Assembly: GCA_027343695.1 (NCBI GenBank)
Contig: DAHWKJ010000028.1
Span: 1-64,000, forward strand
Direction of reading: 5' to 3'
From: Sulfobacillus sp.
GTDB taxonomy: Bacteria; Bacillota; Sulfobacillia; Sulfobacillales; Sulfobacillaceae
DNA length: 64,000 nucleotides
The position numbers and the translations under genes were made by a program. Every line of letters starts with the position of its first letter. Within the stretch, counting starts at the first letter, position 1. The notes below the pieces were generated by a model. That model saw only the letters and a list, made by a program, of their open reading frames with translations, was not told the origin of the DNA and did no database searches. Positions 1 through 9,795 of this stretch are shown here, one piece after another.

Positions 1-1
1 C

Positions 2-1105
2 GATCGCTTTATTCCCGCCACGGTCGGCGCGTTGGCGAGTCGTGGTGAATTCATGACGGCATATACGCCCTACCAACCTGAATTGTCTCAAGGGACCCTG
101 GCGGCTATTTACGAGTTTCAGACCATGATTGCAGGGCTGACCGGTACCTATGCGGCCCAAGCCTCCATGTACGATGGCGCGTCGGCGGTCGGTGAGGCAG
201 CCCTGTTGGCGCTCGCAGAGACACGCCGTGGGCGCGTGTTGGTCCACGAGGCAGTACATCCCGATAGCTTAGCAGTAACCACTACCTATGTCACCGCACG
301 GCGCGGAACCGTGCAGACGGTGGCTAACCTTGAGGACTTAGAAGATACCTTGAAGACTGGAGATCCGGTGGCGGCTGTGATTTGGCAATACCCAGACATG
401 TTAGGGGGCATCCAAGGACTGCCCCAAGTTATTGAGATGGCTCACCGATTCCAGGCTTTGGCAATTGTCTCGTCAGATCCGGTGGCGCTGGCTTTACTGA
501 CCCCACCTGGAGAAATGGGCGCGGATGTTGTGGTTGGTGAAGGACAGCCCCTAGGCCAGGCCCTTAACTTTGGAGGCCCGACGTTTGGATATTTTGCGGT
601 GCAAGCACCGTTAGTGCGCAAGCTTCCCGGGCGCTTGGTCGGTGCTACGGAGGATCATTCGGGAGCGCGCGGCTTTGTCTTGACTCTCCAGGCACGGGAG
701 CAACACATTCGCCGTGAAAAAGCGACGTCCAATATTTGCTCGAATCACTCCTTGAACGCCTTGATGGCGACCATCTACATGGCGAGTCTCGGGCCGCAGG
801 GACTCAAAGAAGTGGCGCTGTTGTCGATGGCCAAGGCGCATTATCTACAAGGTGCGCTGCAAGGTCAAGGCGTTGACTTGGCATCACCCAAAGAGGCTTT
901 CCTGTATGAGTTTGCCGTAAAGGTTCCGGGATCGGTTGAAGATCTTAATCGTTATCTGCTGGGCAAAGGTTATCTCGGAGGCTTCGACCTTGGTCGCTGG
1001 AATCCTAAATGGCAGGGTTATTGGCAGTTGGCGGTGACGGAAAAGCGCACCAAAGCGGAATGTGACGGCTTAGTCCAGGAGGTGTCTCAATGGATGTCCC
1101 GATAA
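2..1105 (+). CDS. gcvPA: Glycine dehydrogenase (decarboxylating) subunit 1, GcvPA; 5' end cut by window edge
   Basis: Frame is open from base 2 ([31 protein letters not shown]), typical of GcvPA; the listed ORF start at 32 is internal. Confidence 0.95.
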   Translation, partial: DRFIPATVGALASRGEFMTAYTPYQPELSQGTLAAIYEFQTMIAGLTGTYAAQASMYDGASAVGEAALLALAETRRGRVLVHEAVHPDSLAVTTTYVTARRGTVQTVANLEDLEDTLKTGDPVAAVIWQYPDMLGGIQGLPQVIEMAHRFQALAIVSSDPVALALLTPPGEMGADVVVGEGQPLGQALNFGGPTFGYFAVQAPLVRKLPGRLVGATEDHSGARGFVLTLQAREQHIRREKATSNICSNHSLNALMATIYMASLGPQGLKEVALLSMAKAHYLQGALQGQGVDLASPKEAFLYEFAVKVPGSVEDLNRYLLGKGYLGGFDLGRWNPKWQGYWQLAVTEKRTKAECDGLVQEVSQWMSR

Positions 1106-2565
1106 TTTTTGAGAAATCGGTACCCGAACGGCGGGGGATTCGATTGCCCGAGAGCGATGTGCCGATGCCCGATTTAAAAGAGGTCCTCCCAGAGGATTAT
1201 ATCCGCAAGACACCAACCAGGCTGCCGGAAGTGTCAGAATTTGATGTGGTGCGCCACTATACGTTTCTGTCGTCATTAAATTATGGACTCGACACCGGAT
1301 TTTATCCCTTAGGCTCGTGCAGCATGAAATACAACCCTAAGGTCAATGAGTGGGTGGCGAACCTTACCGGGTTTTCCTCCGTGCATCCGCTACAACCCGT
1401 GGAGACGGTACAAGGAACCTTGGAACTCTTGCATCGACTCGAAGAAGGATTAGCGGAGATTTCTGGGATGGACCGGGTGACCTTGCAACCTGCGGCGGGA
1501 GCTCATGGGGAACTCACCGGGGTTCTCATGATCAAAAAATATTTGGAAGGCCGTGGGGAGAAACGGACCACCATTTTGGTCCCCGATTCCGCTCATGGCA
1601 CCAATCCCGCTACCGCGTCGATGGCCGGATTTGAGGTCAAAGAGGTCCCTTCCAATATGCGCGGCGGGGTAGACGTTGAAGCCCTGCGAGGATTGGTGGG
1701 ACCGGATACGGCAGGTCTGATGCTGACTAATCCCAATACCCTGGGGCTCTTTGAAGAAGATATTTTGGAAATTGCCGATATCGTTCACGCGGCAGGCGGA
1801 CTCCTCTATTACGATGGAGCCAATGCGAATGCGATTATGGGTCGGGTACGACCCGGCGACATGGGGTTTGACGTGGTACACCTGAATTTACACAAGACGT
1901 TCTCCACGCCGCATGGCGGTGGCGGACCGGGTGCAGGTCCCGTGGGAGTAAAACAAGCGCTCATCCCGTATTTACCAGAACCCTCAATTGTATGGCGTAA
2001 TGACCAGTGGGAGTTATCCGATGACAGCCCCGATACCATCGGCAAGGTGCGGTCTTATTATGGTAACGTGGGTATCCTAGTGCGGGCCTATGCGTATCTG
2101 AGGAGTCATGGTGCCGAAGGTCTCCGAGAGGTTTCGGATACGGCCGTATTGAATGCGAATTACCTTTTGCATAAGCTGAGTGATCTCTACGAGACACCCT
2201 TTAAGCGGCGTGTCAAACACGAGTTCGTCTTATCTGCCACACGTCAGAAACGCCGTGGGGCACGGGCGTTAGATATTGCTAAGCGCCTGATTGACTATGG
2301 TTTTTATCCCCCCACGGTCTATTTTCCTCTGGTTATCGACGAGGCGTTAATGGTGGAGCCGACGGAGACCGAATCCAAGGAGACCCTGGATCGGTTTGCG
2401 GACGCCATGCGCCGAATCGACCGAGAAGTGGATGAAAGTCCGACCACCCTGCACGAAGCCCCTCATGACACCATCGTAGGCCGTTTAGACGAAGCAATGG
2501 CTGCGCGCAAGCCCAATCTTACCTACCAAGGGCCGCCGACTCAACGAGGAGGACAGGAATCATGA
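1090..2565 (+). CDS. gcvPB: Glycine dehydrogenase (decarboxylating) subunit 2, GcvPB
   Basis: PLP site region [21 protein letters not shown]; overlaps the end of gcvPA. Confidence 0.96.
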   Translation: MDVPIIFEKSVPERRGIRLPESDVPMPDLKEVLPEDYIRKTPTRLPEVSEFDVVRHYTFLSSLNYGLDTGFYPLGSCSMKYNPKVNEWVANLTGFSSVHPLQPVETVQGTLELLHRLEEGLAEISGMDRVTLQPAAGAHGELTGVLMIKKYLEGRGEKRTTILVPDSAHGTNPATASMAGFEVKEVPSNMRGGVDVEALRGLVGPDTAGLMLTNPNTLGLFEEDILEIADIVHAAGGLLYYDGANANAIMGRVRPGDMGFDVVHLNLHKTFSTPHGGGGPGAGPVGVKQALIPYLPEPSIVWRNDQWELSDDSPDTIGKVRSYYGNVGILVRAYAYLRSHGAEGLREVSDTAVLNANYLLHKLSDLYETPFKRRVKHEFVLSATRQKRRGARALDIAKRLIDYGFYPPTVYFPLVIDEALMVEPTETESKETLDRFADAMRRIDREVDESPTTLHEAPHDTIVGRLDEAMAARKPNLTYQGPPTQRGGQES

Positions 2566-3821
2566 TGAAACCGGAGTTGCGCCATGTGGATCCCGAGGTG
2601 TTTCGGGCGATTCAGGATGAAGAGCGTCGACAATCCTCCCATTTGGAACTGATTGCGTCGGAGAACTGGACGTCGCCTGCAGTCCGGGAAGCGGTCGGGT
2701 CGGTCATGACCGACAAATATGCCGAGGGATACCCAGGGCACCGCTATTATGGCGGTTGCGAATTCGTCGACGTGGTGGAAGAGTTGGCGCGAACTCGGGT
2801 GAAGACTCTTTATCAGGCTGAGTATGCCAATGTGCAACCCCACGCAGGCGCATCGGCCAACACCGCTGTGTACTTAGCCGCGTTAAAGCCCGGTGACAAG
2901 ATTCTTGGCATGGCTCTGTCGCACGGTGGACATTTGACACACGGTAGTCCGGTGAATCTCTCCGGTCAACTCTATACCATTCAAAGCTACGGAGTGGAGA
3001 AATCGACCGAACGTATTGATTTGGATCGGGTCCGGCAAATTGCCTTGGAATTCCAGCCCCAAATGATTGTGGCCGGCGCATCGGCCTATCCTCGGCAATT
3101 GGACTTCGAGGGGTTTAGCCGTATTGCCCGCGAGGTCGGCGCTCTCCTGATGGTAGATATGGCCCATATTGCGGGACTTATCGCCGCAGGCCTTCATCCG
3201 AGCCCGGTTGGCTACGCCGACTTTGTCACCTCAACCACCCACAAAACGCTACGTGGTCCACGCGGAGGATTTATTTTGTCCAATGCGGAGTGGGGCAAAC
3301 GCATTGATAAGGTGGTGTTTCCGGGCCTCCAAGGAGGTCCTCTCATGCACGTGATTGCCGGAAAGGCCGTGGCCTTTGGTGAAGCCTTAACGAGCGAGTT
3401 CCGGGCTTATCAAGGACGGGTGGTGGACAATGCCAAGACGTTGGCGTCGACATTAAAAGACTGCGGAATGCGGTTAGTTTCGGATGGCACGGATAACCAT
3501 CTGATGCTGGTTGACGTAAAGTTCAGTGGCATCACCGGTAAAGAGGCACAAAGCCGACTAGCTCAAGTGGGGATTACGGTGAATAAGAATACCATCCCCT
3601 TTGAAACCGAAAAACCTACGGTGGCTTCGGGCATTCGCATTGGGACTCCCCAAGTGACCACTAGAGGACTCGGTGCCAATGAAATGGTGGAACTGGGGAC
3701 AGTTATCGCCGAGGTGCTACAAGGGTCTCGGGATCAGGATTTGTCTTCCTGGCAACGGCGAGTTCAGGATCTTACACGGCGCTTTCCATTACCAGGGCTG
3801 GGGGCGGACGCCGATGCCTAG
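2562..3821 (+). CDS. glyA: Serine hydroxymethyltransferase
   Basis: PLP-lysine motif [17 protein letters not shown] aggaggacagg; 4-nt overlap with gcvPB. Confidence 0.96.
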   Translation: MMKPELRHVDPEVFRAIQDEERRQSSHLELIASENWTSPAVREAVGSVMTDKYAEGYPGHRYYGGCEFVDVVEELARTRVKTLYQAEYANVQPHAGASANTAVYLAALKPGDKILGMALSHGGHLTHGSPVNLSGQLYTIQSYGVEKSTERIDLDRVRQIALEFQPQMIVAGASAYPRQLDFEGFSRIAREVGALLMVDMAHIAGLIAAGLHPSPVGYADFVTSTTHKTLRGPRGGFILSNAEWGKRIDKVVFPGLQGGPLMHVIAGKAVAFGEALTSEFRAYQGRVVDNAKTLASTLKDCGMRLVSDGTDNHLMLVDVKFSGITGKEAQSRLAQVGITVNKNTIPFETEKPTVASGIRIGTPQVTTRGLGANEMVELGTVIAEVLQGSRDQDLSSWQRRVQDLTRRFPLPGLGADADA

Positions 3822-4251
3822 AATTGACATTGTGAATGGACCGAATTTGGGCCGCCTCGGCCAACGCCAGCCCGAAATCTATGGGCATCAAGGGCTCTAC
3901 GAGATTCTCTCAGCCCTGCGAAAGGCATATCCGACATTGCAACTCGAACATTTTCAGAGCAACCATGAGGGAGCACTAATTGACTATCTAGAAACTCTTG
4001 GAGACCACGGCAGTCGGGGAGTGGTATTGAATCCAGGAGCGCTTACCCATCAGAGTTATGCCTTGCGGGATGCCGTAGTGGCCTTGACCATCCCGGTGGT
4101 GGAGGTCCACCTCTCCAATATTTATGCACGCGAGGCGTTTCGTGCGCATTCCCTAATCGCGCCAGTCGCTGTAGGGCACATCAGTGGCTTCGGAGCGTCT
4201 GGCTACCGACTGGCCGTGGAGTATTTTATTGAACGCATGCAGCAAGAGTAG
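3814..4251 (+). CDS. aroQ: Type II 3-dehydroquinate dehydratase
   Basis: [21 protein letters not shown] ... [17 protein letters not shown] ... [17 protein letters not shown] at 3814 overlaps the glyA stop (track start 3673 is too long). Confidence 0.93.
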   Translation: MPRIDIVNGPNLGRLGQRQPEIYGHQGLYEILSALRKAYPTLQLEHFQSNHEGALIDYLETLGDHGSRGVVLNPGALTHQSYALRDAVVALTIPVVEVHLSNIYAREAFRAHSLIAPVAVGHISGFGASGYRLAVEYFIERMQQE

Positions 4252-4328
4252 GCCGGGTGCTGGGTGGACAAAGCCCAAAGAGTCTTGTAGGATCCGAATG
4301 ATGTCTTTTGACTTAAGGGGTGGCTTAA

Positions 4329-4886
4329 TTGATTTCTAGCAACGATTTTCGTAACGGGGTAACGATCGAGCTGGACGGCGTTTTATATCAAGTCGTCGAA
4401 TTTCAACATGTAAAGCCTGGCAAGGGATCGGCTTTCGTCCGTACGAAGCTAAAAAATCTACAAACGGGGGGCGCCGTCGAGCGAACCTTCAATGCGGGAG
4501 AACGAGTGCCGGCAGCCAAGGTGGAAAAGCATGAGATGCAGTACCTCTATAACTCTGGCGATGAATACACGTTTATGGATACCGAATCATTTGAACAGAT
4601 TGCCTTAAAGGCCGAGGATATTGGCGATGGTGTGAAGTTTTTGAAAGAAAACATGTTGTGCTATGTGGTGTTGTTTAAGGGAGCGAGCATCGGGGTCGAC
4701 CTACCCAATAGTGTGGTGTTGGAAGTCACGGAAACCGAGCCGGGATTTAAGGGTGATACCACGTCGGGAGCAACGAAATTGGCTACTTTGGAAACCGGAG
4801 CTACGGTGAAAGTACCGTTATTTGTGAACCAAGGCGACAAGGTTACAGTAGACACACGTACTGGGCAGTACACCGGAAGAGCCTAG
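4329..4886 (+). CDS. efp: Translation elongation factor P
   Basis: Full-length [20 protein letters not shown]...[21 protein letters not shown] start. Confidence 0.96.
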   Translation: MISSNDFRNGVTIELDGVLYQVVEFQHVKPGKGSAFVRTKLKNLQTGGAVERTFNAGERVPAAKVEKHEMQYLYNSGDEYTFMDTESFEQIALKAEDIGDGVKFLKENMLCYVVLFKGASIGVDLPNSVVLEVTETEPGFKGDTTSGATKLATLETGATVKVPLFVNQGDKVTVDTRTGQYTGRA

Positions 4887-4907
4887 TCTGAAACAAAAAA
4901 AATTGGG

Positions 4908-4946
4908 GCACCGCGGCGGGGATTTCTGCCCGCCGCTTGGTGTTTT
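4908..4946 (+). terminator. Intrinsic terminator after efp
   Basis: caccgcggcggg / cccgccgcttggtg hairpin followed by tttt. Confidence 0.6.
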
Positions 4947-5010
4947 GCGCATGAAGACGTTGCGGGTTGGTTAGGTTAAGCATGTAACGGCTATAAGGAG
5001 GTGTAGCAGC

Positions 5011-5469
5011 ATGGCAGATCTTCGACGAAGGGTCTCGTACTTGGCGGGCATGGCGGAGCGCTATGATTTGGCCGACCAAGGCCGAGAAGGGAAGATTCTC
5101 GCAGAAGTGGTCGAGGTTTTGCGAGAACTGAGCCTGGACATGGAAGAGGTCGCGTCAAATCAATTGGAGCTCGAAGAGTACGTTGAGGAAATTGATTCGG
5201 ATCTGATGAGTCTAGAAGAAGACGTGTATGTTGGAGACACCGGAGACGAAGACGACGACGTTCGACTCGAAGATGACGACGATGAAGGCTACATCGAATT
5301 GGAATGTCCCGTCTGCCAGCAGGACTCGTACTACAATGAAGCCCTCTTTGATGAAGACGGGATTCAATTAAGTTGTCCTCATTGCGGTAATGTGGTTTTC
5401 GATGCCGATGAAGATTGCATTGTCGTGGATGATGTCTTGGAGGACGACCTAGACGAGGACTTTCTGTAA
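5011..5469 (+). CDS. Acidic zinc-ribbon protein resembling the CD1247 N-terminal domain family
   Basis: N-terminal RRRVSYLAGMAERYDL module, very acidic linker, C-terminal CPVCQ...CPHC zinc ribbon; SD aaggagg. Confidence 0.7.
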   Translation: MADLRRRVSYLAGMAERYDLADQGREGKILAEVVEVLRELSLDMEEVASNQLELEEYVEEIDSDLMSLEEDVYVGDTGDEDDDVRLEDDDDEGYIELECPVCQQDSYYNEALFDEDGIQLSCPHCGNVVFDADEDCIVVDDVLEDDLDEDFL

Positions 5470-5484
5470 ACGCCGATACCTAAT

Positions 5485-5511
5485 ACGGCACGGAGGGATC
5501 CTCCGTGCCGT
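5485..5511. terminator. Perfect hairpin between the zinc-ribbon gene and asnB
   Basis: acggcacggag ggatc ctccgtgccgt; weak T tract. Confidence 0.5.
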
Positions 5512-5757
5512 TCAACGTATGCCCCCTCATGACCGTGATCCGCTGCCAATTCCCCGCGTTTTTGATCCGATAATCACAAAATCTGCTAGGCCATCCAAAT
5601 GGCATCTTAGCCCTCCGCTGCGGTATGATGGCATATGGAGATTGCGAAGCGTTGTGGATCGCTTACGTGACTTTAAGATGGTTGTGAGCGTTACACGATT
5701 GGATGGGGGTCAGGGCTGGAAGACGTCCCCCAACATGCTGAGGAGGAGGACATTTCT

Positions 5758-7659
5758 GTGTGCGGAGTCTGCGGGTTTGCGACCGCCGGAAATAACATAG
5801 ATACCGCGGTCTTGACGCGGATGATGGATGCGATAGTGCATCGTGGTCCTGACGACGCGGGAATGGTTCGTCATGAAGGTATCGGACTCGGGTTTCGTCG
5901 TTTGTCGATTCTGGACGTGGGCGGCGGTCATCAACCAATGTCGGGTGAAGACGACCGGGTTTGGGCGGTCACCAACGGAGAAATCTATAACTATCAAGAG
6001 ATCCGGGAAGACCTCATCCGGCGTGGTCACCGATTTCGATCCCATAGTGATGCCGAAGTGGTGCCTCACCTCTACGAGGAAGAGGGGGTTGAAGGGCTAT
6101 CGAAAAAGCTCCGGGGTATGTTTGCGATTGCGATCATGGACCGCGCGCAGGGGACCCTCTACTTAGTTCGTGATCACTTTGGGATTAAGCCCTTATATTA
6201 CGCGATGACCCCCGCGGGCGTGTTATTTGCATCGGAAATTAAAGGGCTTCTCGCCTCGCATTTAATCCGGCCCGAAGTGGACTTGTCGTCCCTATGGCAT
6301 TATTTATCGTTTCAGTATGTACCGGACCCAGGAACCATGTTGCAAGGGGTCTATAAAGTTCCGCCGGGGCATTTCCTGACCGTCAAAGAAGGACGAGCAT
6401 CGCTCACCCGTTATTGGTCGGTGGCGTTCAACCCACGTCAAGATTGGACCTTACCGGAGCTCCGCGAGACTATCTATACCACCCTGAAAGATTCGGTGCG
6501 TTATCACATGATGAGCGATGTGCCACGGGGAGCTTACCTGTCGAGTGGCATCGATTCCAGCGCTGTGGTCGCGTTTCTGCGAGAACACCAGGTGTTGGAT
6601 ACCTTTAGCATCGGATTTGCAGGAAAGCATGGCGAAGTCAATGAGTTGACAGCGGCACGAGAAACGGCCCAGTATTTAGATACTCGTCATCATGAGGTCG
6701 TGGTCACAGCCGGGGAATACCTCTCAGCATTGCCAAAAATAGTACGCGCGCAGGAAGACCCGATTGCCGATCCCAGTGCACCGGCGCTCTACTTCCTAGC
6801 GCAGGAGGCCCGTCGCCACGTTACCGTGGTGTTGTCGGGCGAGGGCGCCGATGAGTTGTTCGCTGGATATCCGATTTACCATGAATCGTACGCCCTGCGG
6901 CCTTTTGATTTGCTACCGCCGACGGTGCGCGGACAAGTCGGCAAATGGGCTGAAAAACTGCCCACCGGCATGAAGGGCCGCGGGTATCTAACCCGTGGGG
7001 CTTTGCCCCTGGAGCATCGATTTATCGGGAATGCTAAGATGTATTCCGAGGCCGAGAAAATGGCTTTGCTCCACCCGGATGCCATCGTGACCAACGACCC
7101 GGTGTGGGTCAAAACTGCTCCGTATTACGACGCAACGCGCGACTTGGACCCAGTGAGTCGGATGCAAACGGTCGACTGCAATACATGGCTCCCTGGTGAC
7201 ATCTTGATGAAGGCCGATAAGATGTCCATGGCACACTCTTTAGAGCTCCGTGTCCCGTTTTTGGACGTGAAGGTGTTTGAACTGGCGGCCACTATACCGG
7301 CCCGATTCAAGGTAGCCAACGGCACCACCAAGTACGCATTGCGGGAAGCTCTGCGTCCCTTATTACCTAAAGTGGTGGCGGAACGCCCGAAATTGGGTTT
7401 TCCGATTCCTATTCGCCATTGGCTGCAGCACGAAATGCGGGACTTTGCGTGGGATTTGATGCAAACCGCCGACCTTCCCTATTTCAACCGGAGTACGATA
7501 CAATCGATTTTAAACGCCAATCAGAAGACGCTAGTGAATCATGATCGTAAGCTTTGGACGTTGATAATCTTCGCACTCTGGCATCAAGAAATTGTTCGCA
7601 GTGACGATGTCAGTACGGTGTGTGAGCCGTCACAAATTTTTGAGGAGGTGCACCCATGA
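5758..7659 (+). CDS. asnB: Asparagine synthase (glutamine-hydrolysing)
   Basis: MCGVCGFA N-terminal nucleophile Cys, GAYLSSGIDSSAV PP-loop; SD gaggagga upstream of GTG. Confidence 0.94.
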   Translation: MCGVCGFATAGNNIDTAVLTRMMDAIVHRGPDDAGMVRHEGIGLGFRRLSILDVGGGHQPMSGEDDRVWAVTNGEIYNYQEIREDLIRRGHRFRSHSDAEVVPHLYEEEGVEGLSKKLRGMFAIAIMDRAQGTLYLVRDHFGIKPLYYAMTPAGVLFASEIKGLLASHLIRPEVDLSSLWHYLSFQYVPDPGTMLQGVYKVPPGHFLTVKEGRASLTRYWSVAFNPRQDWTLPELRETIYTTLKDSVRYHMMSDVPRGAYLSSGIDSSAVVAFLREHQVLDTFSIGFAGKHGEVNELTAARETAQYLDTRHHEVVVTAGEYLSALPKIVRAQEDPIADPSAPALYFLAQEARRHVTVVLSGEGADELFAGYPIYHESYALRPFDLLPPTVRGQVGKWAEKLPTGMKGRGYLTRGALPLEHRFIGNAKMYSEAEKMALLHPDAIVTNDPVWVKTAPYYDATRDLDPVSRMQTVDCNTWLPGDILMKADKMSMAHSLELRVPFLDVKVFELAATIPARFKVANGTTKYALREALRPLLPKVVAERPKLGFPIPIRHWLQHEMRDFAWDLMQTADLPYFNRSTIQSILNANQKTLVNHDRKLWTLIIFALWHQEIVRSDDVSTVCEPSQIFEEVHP

Positions 7660-8495
7660 CACGACAACGTGGTCGACGACGCTTCCGGTGGCCCAGGATC
7701 GTGGTCGTTTTAGCTGGGTTGGGCGTAGCCGCCTATGTGGGCCAATCTAGTCTGGTTTCTCATGCCAAAGGCGTGTCGTTGCTGGCGTCCCAACCGGCTA
7801 AGGGTAAAATCGAGAGCCCAAAGCGGTCCGTTAAACCCGTTCGTTCGGGGAGTACAGCGCCTAAGGCCCTGCCGACCTCATATCTGATTCATGTCCCGGC
7901 TAAAGATCAGTACCCACAGTTACCGAACGGCTGTGAAGTCACGAGCCTAGCCATGCTGATGACGGCCGTGGGTCATCCGGTGAGCAAGATGACGCTAGCA
8001 GCGGAGATGCCGGTGGACCCTACGAAGTTGGTGCTCGGGACCTCGACCACACCGAGTGGGCAAGTGGTCCACACGACCCAATATTGGGGAAATCCCAATG
8101 TGGGGTTCGTCGGAAACGTCTATAAGGCAGGATATGGGTACGGGATTTACAACGGGCCGATGTATAAGTTTTTAAATCGGTTGTTGCCGGGCCGTGCGGA
8201 AAACCTTACGGGTAAACCATTTTCCACAATTTTAGCCCATGTGGCGCAGGGCATCCCGGTTGAGGTCTGGACTACGACGACGTTCCAACCCACGACGGAT
8301 TGGGTCACCTGGAATAGTCCTGAAGGCTTGGTGACTGCAACGCCCTATGAACATGCGGTGCTCATCGTAGGGTACAAACCCGGCTATCTGTACATTAACA
8401 ACCCGCTGAATGGGGAAGCAGGGCAAAAAGTGGCTGAGGCTCCCTTTATACAGGCATGGGACCAACTAGGACACCAGGCGATCACGGTACGCTAA
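7656..8495 (+). CDS. Exported C39-like (peptidase_C39_2 type) protein
   Basis: N-terminal TM/signal, PNGCEVTSLAMLM Cys motif, YEHAVLIVGY His motif, YINNP Asn motif; ATGA overlap with asnB. Confidence 0.75.
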   Translation: MTRQRGRRRFRWPRIVVVLAGLGVAAYVGQSSLVSHAKGVSLLASQPAKGKIESPKRSVKPVRSGSTAPKALPTSYLIHVPAKDQYPQLPNGCEVTSLAMLMTAVGHPVSKMTLAAEMPVDPTKLVLGTSTTPSGQVVHTTQYWGNPNVGFVGNVYKAGYGYGIYNGPMYKFLNRLLPGRAENLTGKPFSTILAHVAQGIPVEVWTTTTFQPTTDWVTWNSPEGLVTATPYEHAVLIVGYKPGYLYINNPLNGEAGQKVAEAPFIQAWDQLGHQAITVR

Positions 8496-8538
8496 GTAGC
8501 TTAAAGCGAGAAAGAACCCCTATTTTGCACGGTTCGGG

Positions 8539-9795
8539 TTAAGACTGTGCCGACGATCTGGCGACCTTAGCAGCCGACCCCCGCTTTCTGGTTTGAAGGA
8601 GGGCAAAAAATCCGAGAAGCACCGCTGCGCCGGCACCCCAAAATAGACTCGGATAGCCCATACGGTCCATCATAAAGCCCATCACCGGTTGGAGTGCGAA
8701 GTTACCCAGGCCAGCCGCCATCAACCAGAGTCCTGTGAATGCCCCCACATCGGTGGGGGAGGCCAGCGACGTGAACCAGGGGTAGCCATTGATATTGACG
8801 AACGCCCAAAACACCCCACCTGTCAAAGCCAGCAGTCGAATGGTGGTCAGGTCGCGGACTAGGCCAATGGATACAAAGGCCAGCGCCAGCCCCACGCTGC
8901 CGACTAAGGCCAAGGAGCGTCGGGAAAAGCGTTGAGCCAAGAACCCGCTGGGTATGGCAAACACCAGATAGGCAAGGGCAAATAGGCCGATGGTTACCAC
9001 GGCCACCCCGGAGGGGAGTTTGAGATGATAGACCCCATAAGTGACGAAAAAAGTCTCCACCGAGCTTTCGCCGCCGGACCACAAGAAAACCGCAATCAGG
9101 AGCCAGAGTGCGGTTTTATCAAAACGGGAGAGAATATCGTGTCCCGCTAGTGCCAGGTGTTTTAACCCGGGGGCTGAGGCGGGGTGTAAATCACGCGGCT
9201 CCTGAATCTTCCAATACATGAACACTGGAATGATAAAGAAAAGGCCCCCAACCAGTAGAAAGGGAATTTGTCGTCCAAAGTGGAACAGTAGCGGCCCAAT
9301 AAAGAAGGCGAGCAACGCCGCTAGTCCTGCCATCGCGTTTATGATGCCATTGGCTTGGCTGCGCCGTGGTTCTGGGGTCACGTCGGGCATTAGGGCGATG
9401 GTGGGGGCGTAAAAAATGTTGGAGGTGAGCGCATAAATCAGGTCGATGGTGACAAGAAATGCGGCGCCGAGTTGCCATGGGAAGGCAATGAAGAGGAGCC
9501 CGGTAATCGGCATGCCCAGCAAGAGATAGGGCATGCGGCGACCATATCGGGTGTGGGTCCGATCCGACCGCGCGGAAAAATACATATTGAGCAAGACCCC
9601 GGCCAAAGTACGGCCCGATACGATGAGGCCAATGATGGCAGCACTCGGAATGTAATGTCGGATGAAAAGTGGTACATAGCTGTTGTAGATTCCAGCCGCT
9701 AGAGACACCGCGAACATGCCTAAACCCAGAACCACGGACGATCCATAACCAAAACTAGGCGTTGCTTCTAGAGCTCTGGGAGCTTCTGCGCTCAT
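8539..9795 (-). CDS. MFS transporter (sugar/GPH-like)
   Basis: ~12 TM segments, motif SARSDRTHTRYGRRMPYLL typical of sugar:cation symporter-like MFS proteins. Confidence 0.8.
   Translation of the reverse strand: MSAEAPRALEATPSFGYGSSVVLGLGMFAVSLAAGIYNSYVPLFIRHYIPSAAIIGLIVSGRTLAGVLLNMYFSARSDRTHTRYGRRMPYLLLGMPITGLLFIAFPWQLGAAFLVTIDLIYALTSNIFYAPTIALMPDVTPEPRRSQANGIINAMAGLAALLAFFIGPLLFHFGRQIPFLLVGGLFFIIPVFMYWKIQEPRDLHPASAPGLKHLALAGHDILSRFDKTALWLLIAVFLWSGGESSVETFFVTYGVYHLKLPSGVAVVTIGLFALAYLVFAIPSGFLAQRFSRRSLALVGSVGLALAFVSIGLVRDLTTIRLLALTGGVFWAFVNINGYPWFTSLASPTDVGAFTGLWLMAAGLGNFALQPVMGFMMDRMGYPSLFWGAGAAVLLGFFALLQTRKRGSAAKVARSSAQS

Noticed and set aside
5758-8495. asnB + C39-like gene as a lasso-peptide or bacteriocin cluster
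   Set aside because: AsnB keeps the N-terminal glutaminase Cys and looks like a full housekeeping/DAP-amidating enzyme; no precursor peptide, RRE or ABC transporter nearby.
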